From Moraxella oculi (GTDB lineage: Bacteria; Pseudomonadota; Gammaproteobacteria; Pseudomonadales; Moraxellaceae): a DNA stretch of 64,000 nucleotides. Position 1 is the stretch's first letter, and each line of letters starts with the position of its first letter. This document shows, piece after piece, positions 1 to 7,638 of this stretch. The translations under genes and the position numbers were made by a program. The stretch spans positions 62,001-126,000 of the forward strand of contig NZ_JAMBAQ010000002.1 in assembly GCF_023336735.1 (NCBI RefSeq), read 5' to 3'. Under the pieces are notes generated by a model that had not been told where the DNA came from, did no database searches, and saw only the letters and a program-made list of their open reading frames with translations.

Positions 1-2
1 AT

Positions 3-1166
3 GTATTCACGGTTGCTGGTACGAACGGCAAGGGGTCGACTACCGCCACCATCAGTGCCATTTGTCAAGCGGCAGGGCTAAAAACCGCCCTGTACCAATC
101 ACCGCATCTGATTGATTTTACCGAACGCATGAATATTGATGGCAGGCAGACTGATGAGAACTCTTTGGTGCGTGCATTGGCAAAGGTGGAGCAGGCTCGC
201 CTTGACATGGGTCTAAGTTTGTCTTTTTTTGAAATGACGACATTGGCAGCTTTGTTGATTTTTAAGGAGGCTGACTGCGATGTGTGGGTGTTGGAGATTG
301 GCTTAGGCGGACGGCTAGATGTGGTCAATATCATTGATCCTGATGTGGCGGTGATTACCAATATTGGCATTGATCATGTTGACTGGTTGGGCGACGATCT
401 TGAAAAAATTGGACTTGAAAAAGCAGGCATCATTCGTGATGGCATTCCTGTCATCTTGGGTGCAAGGATTCTGCCTAGTAGTGTGTCGGAGATGGTTCGG
501 ATGAGGCACGCCAAATCGTACCAACTGGGTAAGGAGTATGAATTTGATGACCGTCAAGATGTTTGGTATCATTCATCGGCTGGTACGACGCTCAAATTAC
601 CCAAGCCTAGAATTTCTTTGGTGAATGCGGCAAATGCAGTCAGTTCAGTGCTGGCATCATCTTTGGACATTAACCAAGCGGCAATCGCTCAAGGCTTAGA
701 AAGTGTGGCTCTGTCAGGGCGGTTTGATCATCGCAACTTTGGTGGCAGAAAATGGCTGTTTGATGTCGCTCATAACGCTCACGGCATGAGTTTTTTGTTG
801 GAACAATTCGTCCCATATTGGCATGAACATCAACGAACTCATGCTGATGCCAAGCTTCATGTCGTCTTTTCTATGTTAGGGGATAAAGACATTGGTTTGG
901 TGCTTGATTTGGTGCAGGCAAAGATTGACGAGGGTTTGTTTGAGATTGCCGCTTGGCATGTCGCCATGATTGACCACATAAGAGCGATGGGATTGAATGA
1001 CATTTTAACTCTCATGGATTGCCATTTATCATCGGCAAACATCATCACTTATGATGAGTTAAGGCTGGCAAGTGTTGGAGCGATTGAGATGAGTAATGAC
1101 CAAGACATGATATTGGTATTTGGTTCATTTCATACCGTTGGTGAGGTTTTGACGGCGTTTAAATGA
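3..1166 (+). CDS. folC: Bifunctional dihydrofolate synthase/folylpolyglutamate synthase, 5' truncated
   Basis: Adds glutamate to dihydropteroate and to folates in the cytosol, using ATP. The reading frame is open from base 3 with no start in the window, so the N-terminus (roughly the first 40-60 residues) lies upstream. The first visible codons carry the Mur-ligase-type P-loop GTNGKGST, then QSPHL and FTERM typical of FolC. Further on come LEIGLGGRLDVVN, TNIGIDHVDWLG, EKAGI, the GRFDHR segment and the FDVAHN motif near the C-terminal domain. A start at base 129 would remove the P-loop and is therefore wrong. It is followed at 138 bp by a SPOR-domain protein, a common neighbour of folC in gammaproteobacteria. 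Identity is very secure; only the missing 5' end is uncertain. Confidence 0.96.
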   Translation, partial: VFTVAGTNGKGSTTATISAICQAAGLKTALYQSPHLIDFTERMNIDGRQTDENSLVRALAKVEQARLDMGLSLSFFEMTTLAALLIFKEADCDVWVLEIGLGGRLDVVNIIDPDVAVITNIGIDHVDWLGDDLEKIGLEKAGIIRDGIPVILGARILPSSVSEMVRMRHAKSYQLGKEYEFDDRQDVWYHSSAGTTLKLPKPRISLVNAANAVSSVLASSLDINQAAIAQGLESVALSGRFDHRNFGGRKWLFDVAHNAHGMSFLLEQFVPYWHEHQRTHADAKLHVVFSMLGDKDIGLVLDLVQAKIDEGLFEIAAWHVAMIDHIRAMGLNDILTLMDCHLSSANIITYDELRLASVGAIEMSNDQDMILVFGSFHTVGEVLTAFK

Positions 1167-1212
1167 ATTATTAGCATTGTTGTGTTGCATCATTGATGGT
1201 GTTGATACTGGA

Positions 1213-1241
1213 TTGACAATATTGCAGAAACATTGTATTTT
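1213..1241 (+). promoter_or_regulatory. Putative sigma70 promoter of the SPOR-LysM gene
   Basis: A perfect TTGACA at 1213-1218 is separated by 17 bp from TATTTT at 1236-1241 (4 of 6 matches to the -10 consensus). It lies in the folC-SPOR gap, 63 bp before the start codon, and a purine-rich GAGGGTG precedes the ATG. This would let the gene be transcribed independently of folC. It is a consensus match only. Confidence 0.5.
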
Positions 1242-1304
1242 TAGTCATTGTATTGAGCAGATTGATTTTTGGTAAGTTGCTGTGAGAGATGAGGGTGCTG
1301 TTTT

Positions 1305-2417
1305 ATGATTTCAAAACAAGTAATTTTGGGCTTGGTGTTATTGTTGGGTGGTTCGGTAACGATTTTTGCTGTATTACAAAATAGCAAACCCATCAAGCCA
1401 AACGCCGATGAGGTAATTCAAGCTGTGCAAATGGACGATGCGGTAACAAGACCTGTGGCCGTACCTTTGACAGCAGATGCAGCGACCGAAGAAAAAATTC
1501 TATCTCAAAAGCAAAAACAAAGAGAGCTTTATAACCAACAGCTTGCCAAAGAAGCTGATGTGCTACTCAGTGAGCAGGAGCGTGCACGCATGTTGGCATT
1601 GGAAAAAGCCAAGCAAGAGGCCAATCCAACAACTCAATCCCAAATCAGTGCGGACAATGCTTCTAAAAGTGAGATGATCGCCATGCCTGCCGTGCAAACT
1701 CGTCCAGAAGCGGTAGAGGCGGCCAGAGTAGCGGAACAAAAAAGAATGGCTGAGCAAAAAAGAGCTGCTGAGCAAAAGGCCATCCAAGACCAACAGCTTG
1801 CTGAACGAAAATCAAGAGAAATGACCAAACAACAGCCCAATCAGACCAAACAAGATAAGCAAGCAGAAAAAATCACCACACAAACCAAGACTGAAAGTAA
1901 GCCTGCCACAAGCAATGATGCCATGAAAAAGGGTAAGCATACCGTTGCCAAAGGTGATACGCTGATCGGTTTGTCTCGCACATACGGCGTTCCTGTGTCA
2001 GCACTTGCGGCGGCCAATGACATGAATCGTCATGATGCTTTAGTGTTGGGTCGCACCATTGTCATTCCATCAGCATCTTCAATCGCTAAAAGCGAAAGAA
2101 GTGCTAAGCCAGCACAACCAGCCACCGAAAGCACCGCCTCAAAAACCAAGTCTGACAACAAAGCAAATAATACAGCAGTTGCCTACAATTATAGTGTACA
2201 AGTTGCCATCTCGCCTGATAAAGCAAAAGTTGATGAGGTGGTTAAGAAATACCGTGCCGCAGGCTATCAAGTTAGTACCAGTCAGACATCTCGGGGCATC
2301 CGTGTTTTGATTGGTTCGGCAGATTCTTATGATGAAGCCAATGCCATTAGGCAAAAACTCGCCAAAGATTCAAGAGTGGATGCCAGTGGGGCGTGGGTTA
2401 AGAAGTTGGAAAAATAA
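1305..2417 (+). CDS. Membrane-anchored LysM and SPOR domain protein
   Basis: Predicted inner-membrane protein whose periplasmic part binds peptidoglycan. Residues 5-24 form one hydrophobic segment (ILGLVLLLGGSVTIFAVLQ). Residues about 55-205 are rich in Lys, Glu, Gln and Ala and probably form a long extended or coiled linker. A LysM motif follows at about 211-255 (KHTVAKGDTLIGLSRTYGVP). A C-terminal SPOR domain occupies about 293-370, starting YSVQVAISPDKAKVDEV and ending near the stop. SPOR domains bind denuded glycan at the division septum, so a role in cell division or septal wall turnover is likely. Position after folC matches DedD-type proteins, but the added LysM makes the architecture longer than DedD. 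The usual cvpA-purF neighbours do not follow; slam does. Confidence 0.85.
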   Translation: MISKQVILGLVLLLGGSVTIFAVLQNSKPIKPNADEVIQAVQMDDAVTRPVAVPLTADAATEEKILSQKQKQRELYNQQLAKEADVLLSEQERARMLALEKAKQEANPTTQSQISADNASKSEMIAMPAVQTRPEAVEAARVAEQKRMAEQKRAAEQKAIQDQQLAERKSREMTKQQPNQTKQDKQAEKITTQTKTESKPATSNDAMKKGKHTVAKGDTLIGLSRTYGVPVSALAAANDMNRHDALVLGRTIVIPSASSIAKSERSAKPAQPATESTASKTKSDNKANNTAVAYNYSVQVAISPDKAKVDEVVKKYRAAGYQVSTSQTSRGIRVLIGSADSYDEANAIRQKLAKDSRVDASGAWVKKLEK

Positions 2418-2554
2418 TTTTAATGATGGTTGGGCATCTTTTGCCACATCATTTCTATCATCATATCGGTTATGAAAAGATGAGGCGTGGTGCGTTTCGT
2501 CGTTGGTGATGGCGGTGTTTTGTTCATCTTAGATGGTCTGGTAGCGTGGCTGAC

Positions 2555-2583
2555 TTGACAAAAAGAATAATAATAAGTATCAT
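2555..2583 (+). promoter_or_regulatory. Putative sigma70 promoter of slam
   Basis: TTGACA (2555-2560, perfect) and TATCAT (2578-2583, 5 of 6) are separated by exactly 17 bp, 38 bp before the slam ATG. The -10 and most of the spacer are covered by a Fur-like operator, so repression by iron-loaded Fur is the natural reading. Confidence 0.6.
2568..2582. promoter_or_regulatory. Fur-box-like operator upstream of slam
   Basis: The 15-mer TAATAATAAGTATCA matches the 7-1-7 Fur consensus TGATAATnATTATCA at 12 of 14 defined positions. It sits inside the slam promoter, overlapping the spacer and -10. A Fur site is expected for an iron-acquisition locus; binding is inferred from sequence only. Confidence 0.6.
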
Positions 2584-2621
2584 TTATTTTCTTATCCCTA
2601 TCCTAACTGCCCATATTTGCC

Positions 2622-4055
2622 ATGCGTTCTCCATTTTACCGATTAGCCTTATCTGTCTTCTTGTTTTCTGTTCATGTTGCACATGCTGATACGCAAGATG
2701 ATCGCCGTCTACAATCAGATGTTAAAATACCTGACATAACACCACCTATCGACTCAGCACTGCCAATACCACCACAGCCTGCTAACGCCATGCTGTCGGT
2801 AGATGAGCAGATGCTACTGACCAACCCAACCTTACTGTCTCGAGCGATGCTTTCGGTGCTGGTGGCTAATGATGTGGCTGGAACTCAGTTATTATTGCCC
2901 ATTTACCAAAAACAGCCGAGTGAAATCATTGAATCTGAAATGGTTGACTGGGGCAGTGCCGTGTTGGCAGGTGCGCAAAGCAGACATGACAAATCCAGCA
3001 AGATTTACCAGTCGCTGCATGAACGATATCCTAATAATGCCCTGTTTGCCGTTAGACTGATTCAGAGTTTGTTTGCCAATCGTCAATATCTAGAAGCCAA
3101 ACAACTGCTTGCAGAGCAACCAGATTATATTGTCCGTGAAATGCGTGCCTACCAAAAGGCGTTGACAAATCTAACCAAGCCATCGGTATATTTTTCTGGC
3201 AATGTAATTGTTGATAAAAACATTAACAATGCACCCAATCAGACCGACTTGGGTGGTGGCTGGACGGCAAACGCTGCTGAGCAAGCACATGGGATTGCCA
3301 TCAATGCAGGGATGGAGAAGAAAATTTTATTCAAAGATGGCGTGACGATAGAGCCTTCGGTTACGATGAATGGCAAGCTCTTTCGTGATGCTAAGCATTA
3401 CAATGAAACGCAGCTTCGCCTAGGGGTCAACACTATCAAAAACCATACTGGGGGTAGCGTATCCATCTCACCTTTTGTGGAGACTTCATGGTATGCTGGC
3501 GGCAAAAAAGGCGTTGATGAATTAAGGCATTTTTCGGACACGCTGGGTGTGAGTATTGGCACCCAAAAACAGCTTGGTAAAAAAAGCCAGCTTGCCACCA
3601 ACATTGAATTTGCCAAACATCATCATAACATCAGACATCACCTATCAGGGCATAGTGTCAGTGCCAAAGCGACCTTTTCTACGCGTCCTAACTGGCTGGG
3701 AGAAAGTGGTTGGGTCAGTGTTGGTGCAGATTATCGACAGGCAAAAACCCGCGATAAAGATGACTCCTATACCCGTGTCGGCATACAAGGTTCAATTACC
3801 AAGCGGTGGCATGATTTGGGTGTGCGTGGCAGTTTGAATTTTTCCCAAAGACGCTATCATGGACCGATGCCGATTTTTAATCAAACACAAACCAGCGATG
3901 AGTATTTTACCAACATCAGTGTTTGGCATAATAAGCTGAGCTACTTAGGGCTAACGCCGAAATTGACTTGGCAATACCAAAAAAATGACAGCAACATCGC
4001 ACTGTACAGCTACGATAAGAGTCGTGTGTTCTTAGAGGTGAGTCGCCAATTTTAA
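2622..4055 (+). CDS. Slam (surface lipoprotein assembly modulator), outer-membrane translocator
   Basis: Slam proteins are outer-membrane barrels that move surface lipoproteins such as TbpB, LbpB and HpuA across the outer membrane. This 477-residue protein has a signal peptide (about 1-22, cleavage after HVAHA), a helical TPR-like N-terminal domain (about 55-180, with LLPIYQ, ALFAVRLIQ and LEAKQLL segments), and a C-terminal region (about 190-477) of alternating beta-strands ending in ...EVSRQF, a typical outer-membrane barrel C-terminus with terminal Phe. Length and layout fit the DUF560/Slam family. The gene lies directly upstream of a Slam-type client lipoprotein, which strongly supports the call. 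No clear Shine-Dalgarno precedes the ATG. Slam1 versus Slam2 subtype cannot be decided here. Confidence 0.9.
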   Translation: MRSPFYRLALSVFLFSVHVAHADTQDDRRLQSDVKIPDITPPIDSALPIPPQPANAMLSVDEQMLLTNPTLLSRAMLSVLVANDVAGTQLLLPIYQKQPSEIIESEMVDWGSAVLAGAQSRHDKSSKIYQSLHERYPNNALFAVRLIQSLFANRQYLEAKQLLAEQPDYIVREMRAYQKALTNLTKPSVYFSGNVIVDKNINNAPNQTDLGGGWTANAAEQAHGIAINAGMEKKILFKDGVTIEPSVTMNGKLFRDAKHYNETQLRLGVNTIKNHTGGSVSISPFVETSWYAGGKKGVDELRHFSDTLGVSIGTQKQLGKKSQLATNIEFAKHHHNIRHHLSGHSVSAKATFSTRPNWLGESGWVSVGADYRQAKTRDKDDSYTRVGIQGSITKRWHDLGVRGSLNFSQRRYHGPMPIFNQTQTSDEYFTNISVWHNKLSYLGLTPKLTWQYQKNDSNIALYSYDKSRVFLEVSRQF

Positions 4056-4276
4056 AAAAACTTACATCATCTTTAAAATCAGCAAGTCTTGCACGATTGA
4101 TGTCGTCTTGGTTTGTTGATTTTTTTTGTGTCATCGTCTCAACACGACTTTCACCAATTTTGATTCATCGTTCATCATCTGATGCTAAATGTACTAGGTG
4201 GCATGTTTGGTGTTAAGTGAATTGTATTTTCAGGTTGCTTATCTTTCAAGAACATTGCACAAATTATAAAAAAGGT
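4056..4276. other. Intergenic stretch between slam and the lipoprotein gene
   Basis: AT-rich spacer upstream of the promoter at 4277. No open frame with a ribosome binding site and no strong T-tailed terminator was found after slam, so read-through from slam into the lipoprotein gene remains possible. Confidence 0.5.
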
Positions 4277-4305
4277 TTGCATTGTTAATTCTTTAACTAT
4301 ATAAT
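4277..4305 (+). promoter_or_regulatory. Putative sigma70 promoter of the surface lipoprotein-receptor pair
   Basis: TTGCAT (4277-4282, 4 of 6) and a perfect TATAAT (4300-4305) are spaced by 17 bp. The expected transcription start, near 4312, falls within the AT-rich inverted repeat that resembles a Fur site. The leader would be about 80 nt before the ATG at 4395. Confidence 0.65.
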
Positions 4306-4328
4306 AAGAATTGTTATTGTTATCATTA
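4302..4328. promoter_or_regulatory. Overlapping Fur-like operators at the lipoprotein promoter
   Basis: The segment contains an imperfect palindrome (AATAAGAATTGTTATT) followed at once by TTATTGTTATCATTA. The frame ending at 4325 matches the 7-1-7 Fur consensus at about 10 of 14 positions. The cluster overlaps the -10 and the predicted start, a repressing position. Consensus match only. Confidence 0.5.
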
Positions 4329-4394
4329 TTTTGTCACTAAGATAAAATGATTGTTTGATGCTGTTTTACTGACTTTTTAAAGTAGGGAGTGTTC

Positions 4395-7300
4395 ATGTCT
4401 AAGAGTACCAAATTTAGCCTATTGCCTTTGGCGGTGGCTGTGACTTCATTGATGCTATCAGCCTGTGGCGGTGGCAGTTTTAATAACCCAAGTACCATTG
4501 CCATCGGTCAGTCTAGGATGATTGAGAAGTCTGACCAGTCAAAGGATGATTCAGCCGCTAAGGCTGATGACAATGCCAATGCTGACACTAAGAATAAAGC
4601 AGACAGTCGCCTAACCATGCCAGTGTTGGGCAGTTTTTTGGCGATTCCAAAGCGTAATCAGGCTTATGATAAGAACAAACTGACTCATCTAGAAGAGTAT
4701 GTGCCACTTGATGAAAATAACATCACAACCGCTCATACCAACCCCGTGCCAGCTTTAACCAAAGAGTTACAAGAGCGCCATAAGGGTGGAGAGATATATA
4801 AGAGCGATGATAAATATGAGTTTGTAAAAGCTGGTTGGATTTTTACTGGTTTGCGTCCTTATGAGACGATTGAAACTGATAAGGATACGGACCAGCCTAA
4901 GCAATACACCAAAGGTGATGGCTATCTGTACTATTATGGTGAAAATCCAACCACGGGACTTGCCAAAGGTGTGGCAAACTATAAGGGGCATTGGGATTTC
5001 GTGACTGATGTCAAGCGAGAAAGAGAGTTGACCATCACAGAGACGACAGGTCGCCAAGCGTTCGGTGGTGGTCCAGGCTATAATATGGACACTGGCTTTG
5101 GCGATGAAGTCGGTGCGACCAGCTTTGCCGAGCAAGTCTTTGGTCAGGTAAGTCCAAGACAGGGCAATCATAGTGCGGTCTTTGAAGCTGATTTTGACGC
5201 AAAAAAACTGACTGGCACACTATCCACCAAGCAAAAAGCGATTGCCAGCAGTCAAGAGACCTATGTAGACCGCTATGATATTAATGCGACCATCAAGGGC
5301 AATCGATTTGCAGGTTCTGCCATTGCTAAGAATACCGAAAGTAGCTTTCTAGAACCTAACTTCTTTAATAAAAATGCCGATGACCGCCTAGAAGGTGGGT
5401 TTTATGGTGAAAACGCTGAGGAATTGGCAGGTAAGTTTCTAACAAATGATAATTCTGTCTTTGCGGTATTTGCTGGTAAGCAGGACAATCCAGACGAAGT
5501 TGAGAAGCTTGAGCAGGTATTTGGTGGCAGCTATGTCGAGCTGACCCAAGACAAGGCTGTCAACCCTGCACAAAAGTCACAAGTGTTATCGCTGGTGAAC
5601 TTTGGTAATGTGGATCAGCTGCAATTGGGCGATCATACCATCACGCTCTTACCTCAAGAAGCGGGAAAAACAACTCAGCAATCCGTCCAACTGCCTACAG
5701 GGCAAACAGCTGTCATCACCAGTTTTGGTAGCAGTGATGGCGTTCTAAGATTGGGCTCAGTAAGTAAAACTGCTAAGATCATCGAGACGACGGCAAAAAG
5801 CAAACCTGCTGAAAATGTTAAAGTGACGAATGAAGATAAGGTTAGCGAGCCTGCCAAAACAACCCCAGAACAACTTGAAGCAGCTAGGCAGAAGTTAACT
5901 GAAAAGGTTAGTAAGTTAAAAGAAGAGCTTGCTGTTTTAATTAGCAATTATCAAAAAAATAGAACTCAGGATTTGAAGTCACAAATTACTGAAAAAGCTC
6001 TTTCTGGATATTCAACTGACAGTGAAAAAGAAAATCTAAAAGGGGATTTGAATGAGATATTCAAGCGTCTAACTAGAAGTGATGAAAGAGAGGAGGCTGC
6101 TGAAGAAATTTTGGATATGCTTGCCACAGGTGATAAATATGATATTAATGACGATGCCAATCTAAAAGAATTCTTAGTACAAAGCCCATCAAAGCAAGTG
6201 TCATCAGGTCCTACAGAAGAGCAGATTGCTAAAATCGTTGCCAGTCCAACCGAAGAACAACTTGAAGCAGCCAAGCAAAAATTGACTGAAAAGGTTGAAG
6301 GGCTAAAAGCAGAGCTAACTATTTTGCTTGATTCTTACCAAAAAAATAGTAAAGATAGAGCGACTTTAAGAAAGCAGATTACTGAAAAGGTTTTATTGGG
6401 CTATGCTGACGGAAGCAGTAAAAAAAATGCAGCAGAAGACCTGAAGGATATGTTTAATCGCTTGATGGGCTCAGATAGGGACGAAAGAAAATGGGCTGCT
6501 GATGACATTTTAGAAATGCTTGCCACAGGTGATAAATATAAAGCTGATAATAAAGAAAATTTAAAAGAGTTCTTGGTTCAAAACCTGGTGGCACAATCAA
6601 CACCAAGCCACACTCAAGATCAAATTACTAAGGCAAAAGCTGACTTAAAAGCAAAGCTTGAAACTGAAAAACAAGAGCTAAAAGATCTCCTAGACAACTT
6701 TGCAATAGAAAACGGCAACTTTGGTGGTGATGAAGAGTCTGTCGAAACTGCACAAAATCGTACAGAAGATGACGATGAGCGTGTGGAGAATGCGACAGAT
6801 GGTGCAAGTGAAGTGTCGGGTGCGGATGTTAATGATTTGGAAGAACTAAAAGCACAAGTCATCAATAAAATTAAAGCTGCCTATACTAAAGACAAGCAAG
6901 ACGCCGTTGGTAAAAAGGCTGGCGAATTGTTTGAAAAGCTAAAGGCTAACGATAAATCGGCAAATGATCAATTGGTAGAGTTATTAACCAAAGGCGATAA
7001 CTATAATGGCGAAAATATGGCAAATTTAACCGCTTATCTGCCTGCTCTGCCTAGCACACCAAATGACAGTACGACAGAACAATCAGAGGTCATTCCGTTG
7101 ATTGGCATTGAAGAGTCTTTGACAGGTCTATACATTCTTGGTCAACGCACCCCAGTCAGTCAGATAGCCAATCGAGGTCAAGCTAATTATCAAGGTACTT
7201 GGCATGGCAGAATCGGTCATCACTGGCAGTCGCAAGCAGGCTATGGCGAGTACGACGGTAAGGCAAATTTTGAAGTGGATTTTGGTACTAAACAGTTGAC

Positions 7301-7628
7301 TGGTACATTGACTGAAAAATCAGGCATTGAACCTGCCTTTAATCTAAAAGCCACCATTGATGGTAATGGCTTTAGTGGTACGGCCACCACTCGTGCCAAT
7401 GGCATTTATTTGGATAAAGGTCGTCAGCAAAACCAACAAATCCTAACAGTTGAGAGTGACAATCTGACTGGAGCGTTTTATGGCGAGAATGCCAAACACT
7501 TGGGTGGGTCGTTCAGCTTTGAAAAAAATCTGAGCGATGACGAGACGGTTGTTGGCGGTGCGGTATTCTATGGCACAAAAACCACAGACGACCTAAAAAC
7601 CACAGAAGATGAAACGAAACAAAAGTAA
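4395..7628 (+). CDS. Slam-dependent bilobed surface lipoprotein of the TbpB/LbpB family, with helical repeat insert
   Basis: Outer-surface lipoprotein expected to capture host transferrin or lactoferrin and pass iron to the receptor encoded next. The ATG at 4395 has AGGGAG five bases upstream; an in-frame GTG at 4389 overlaps that site and is unlikely. The signal peptide ends in the lipobox LSAC, Cys24, followed by a Gly-rich anchor. The N-lobe handle spans about 70-190, the N-lobe barrel about 195-366 (YKGHWDF, GGFYGENAEELAGKF), the C-lobe handle about 374-463, and the C-lobe barrel about 906-1077 (YQGTWHGRI, GAFYGENAKHLGGSF). Between the last two lies an insert of about 430 residues, helical and charged, with three tandem repeats. 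Typical TbpB/LbpB proteins have about 550-900 residues, so 1077 is long. A large charged C-lobe insert recalls LbpB, but the ligand is unresolved. Confidence 0.88.
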   Translation: MSKSTKFSLLPLAVAVTSLMLSACGGGSFNNPSTIAIGQSRMIEKSDQSKDDSAAKADDNANADTKNKADSRLTMPVLGSFLAIPKRNQAYDKNKLTHLEEYVPLDENNITTAHTNPVPALTKELQERHKGGEIYKSDDKYEFVKAGWIFTGLRPYETIETDKDTDQPKQYTKGDGYLYYYGENPTTGLAKGVANYKGHWDFVTDVKRERELTITETTGRQAFGGGPGYNMDTGFGDEVGATSFAEQVFGQVSPRQGNHSAVFEADFDAKKLTGTLSTKQKAIASSQETYVDRYDINATIKGNRFAGSAIAKNTESSFLEPNFFNKNADDRLEGGFYGENAEELAGKFLTNDNSVFAVFAGKQDNPDEVEKLEQVFGGSYVELTQDKAVNPAQKSQVLSLVNFGNVDQLQLGDHTITLLPQEAGKTTQQSVQLPTGQTAVITSFGSSDGVLRLGSVSKTAKIIETTAKSKPAENVKVTNEDKVSEPAKTTPEQLEAARQKLTEKVSKLKEELAVLISNYQKNRTQDLKSQITEKALSGYSTDSEKENLKGDLNEIFKRLTRSDEREEAAEEILDMLATGDKYDINDDANLKEFLVQSPSKQVSSGPTEEQIAKIVASPTEEQLEAAKQKLTEKVEGLKAELTILLDSYQKNSKDRATLRKQITEKVLLGYADGSSKKNAAEDLKDMFNRLMGSDRDERKWAADDILEMLATGDKYKADNKENLKEFLVQNLVAQSTPSHTQDQITKAKADLKAKLETEKQELKDLLDNFAIENGNFGGDEESVETAQNRTEDDDERVENATDGASEVSGADVNDLEELKAQVINKIKAAYTKDKQDAVGKKAGELFEKLKANDKSANDQLVELLTKGDNYNGENMANLTAYLPALPSTPNDSTTEQSEVIPLIGIEESLTGLYILGQRTPVSQIANRGQANYQGTWHGRIGHHWQSQAGYGEYDGKANFEVDFGTKQLTGTLTEKSGIEPAFNLKATIDGNGFSGTATTRANGIYLDKGRQQNQQILTVESDNLTGAFYGENAKHLGGSFSFEKNLSDDETVVGGAVFYGTKTTDDLKTTEDETKQK
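5865..7050 (+). repeat. Three tandem coding repeats in the lipoprotein C-lobe insert
   Basis: Three related units start near Gln493, Gln622 and Gln743, with periods of 129 and 121 residues. Units 1 and 2 share EQLEAA(R/K)QKLTEKV, SYQKN-like and QITEK segments, and all three end in a version of L(A/T)(T/K)GD(K/N)Y...NL. Similarity is also visible in the DNA (for example gaacaacttgaagcagc at the head of units 1 and 2). Unit 3 is degenerate and carries an acidic insertion. The segments look helical with heptad-like Leu spacing. This is direct reading of the translation; no structure prediction was run. Confidence 0.85.
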
Positions 7629-7638
7629 GGATGAGACG

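Noticed and set aside
4389-4394. GTG start two codons upstream for the lipoprotein
   Set aside because: It overlaps the AGGGAG ribosome binding site; the ATG at 4395 has correct spacing and a clean lipoprotein signal.
5865-7050. CRISPR-like or slipped repeats in the lipoprotein gene
   Set aside because: The repeats are long coding units of about 120 residues that have diverged and remain in frame; no spacers or cas genes exist.
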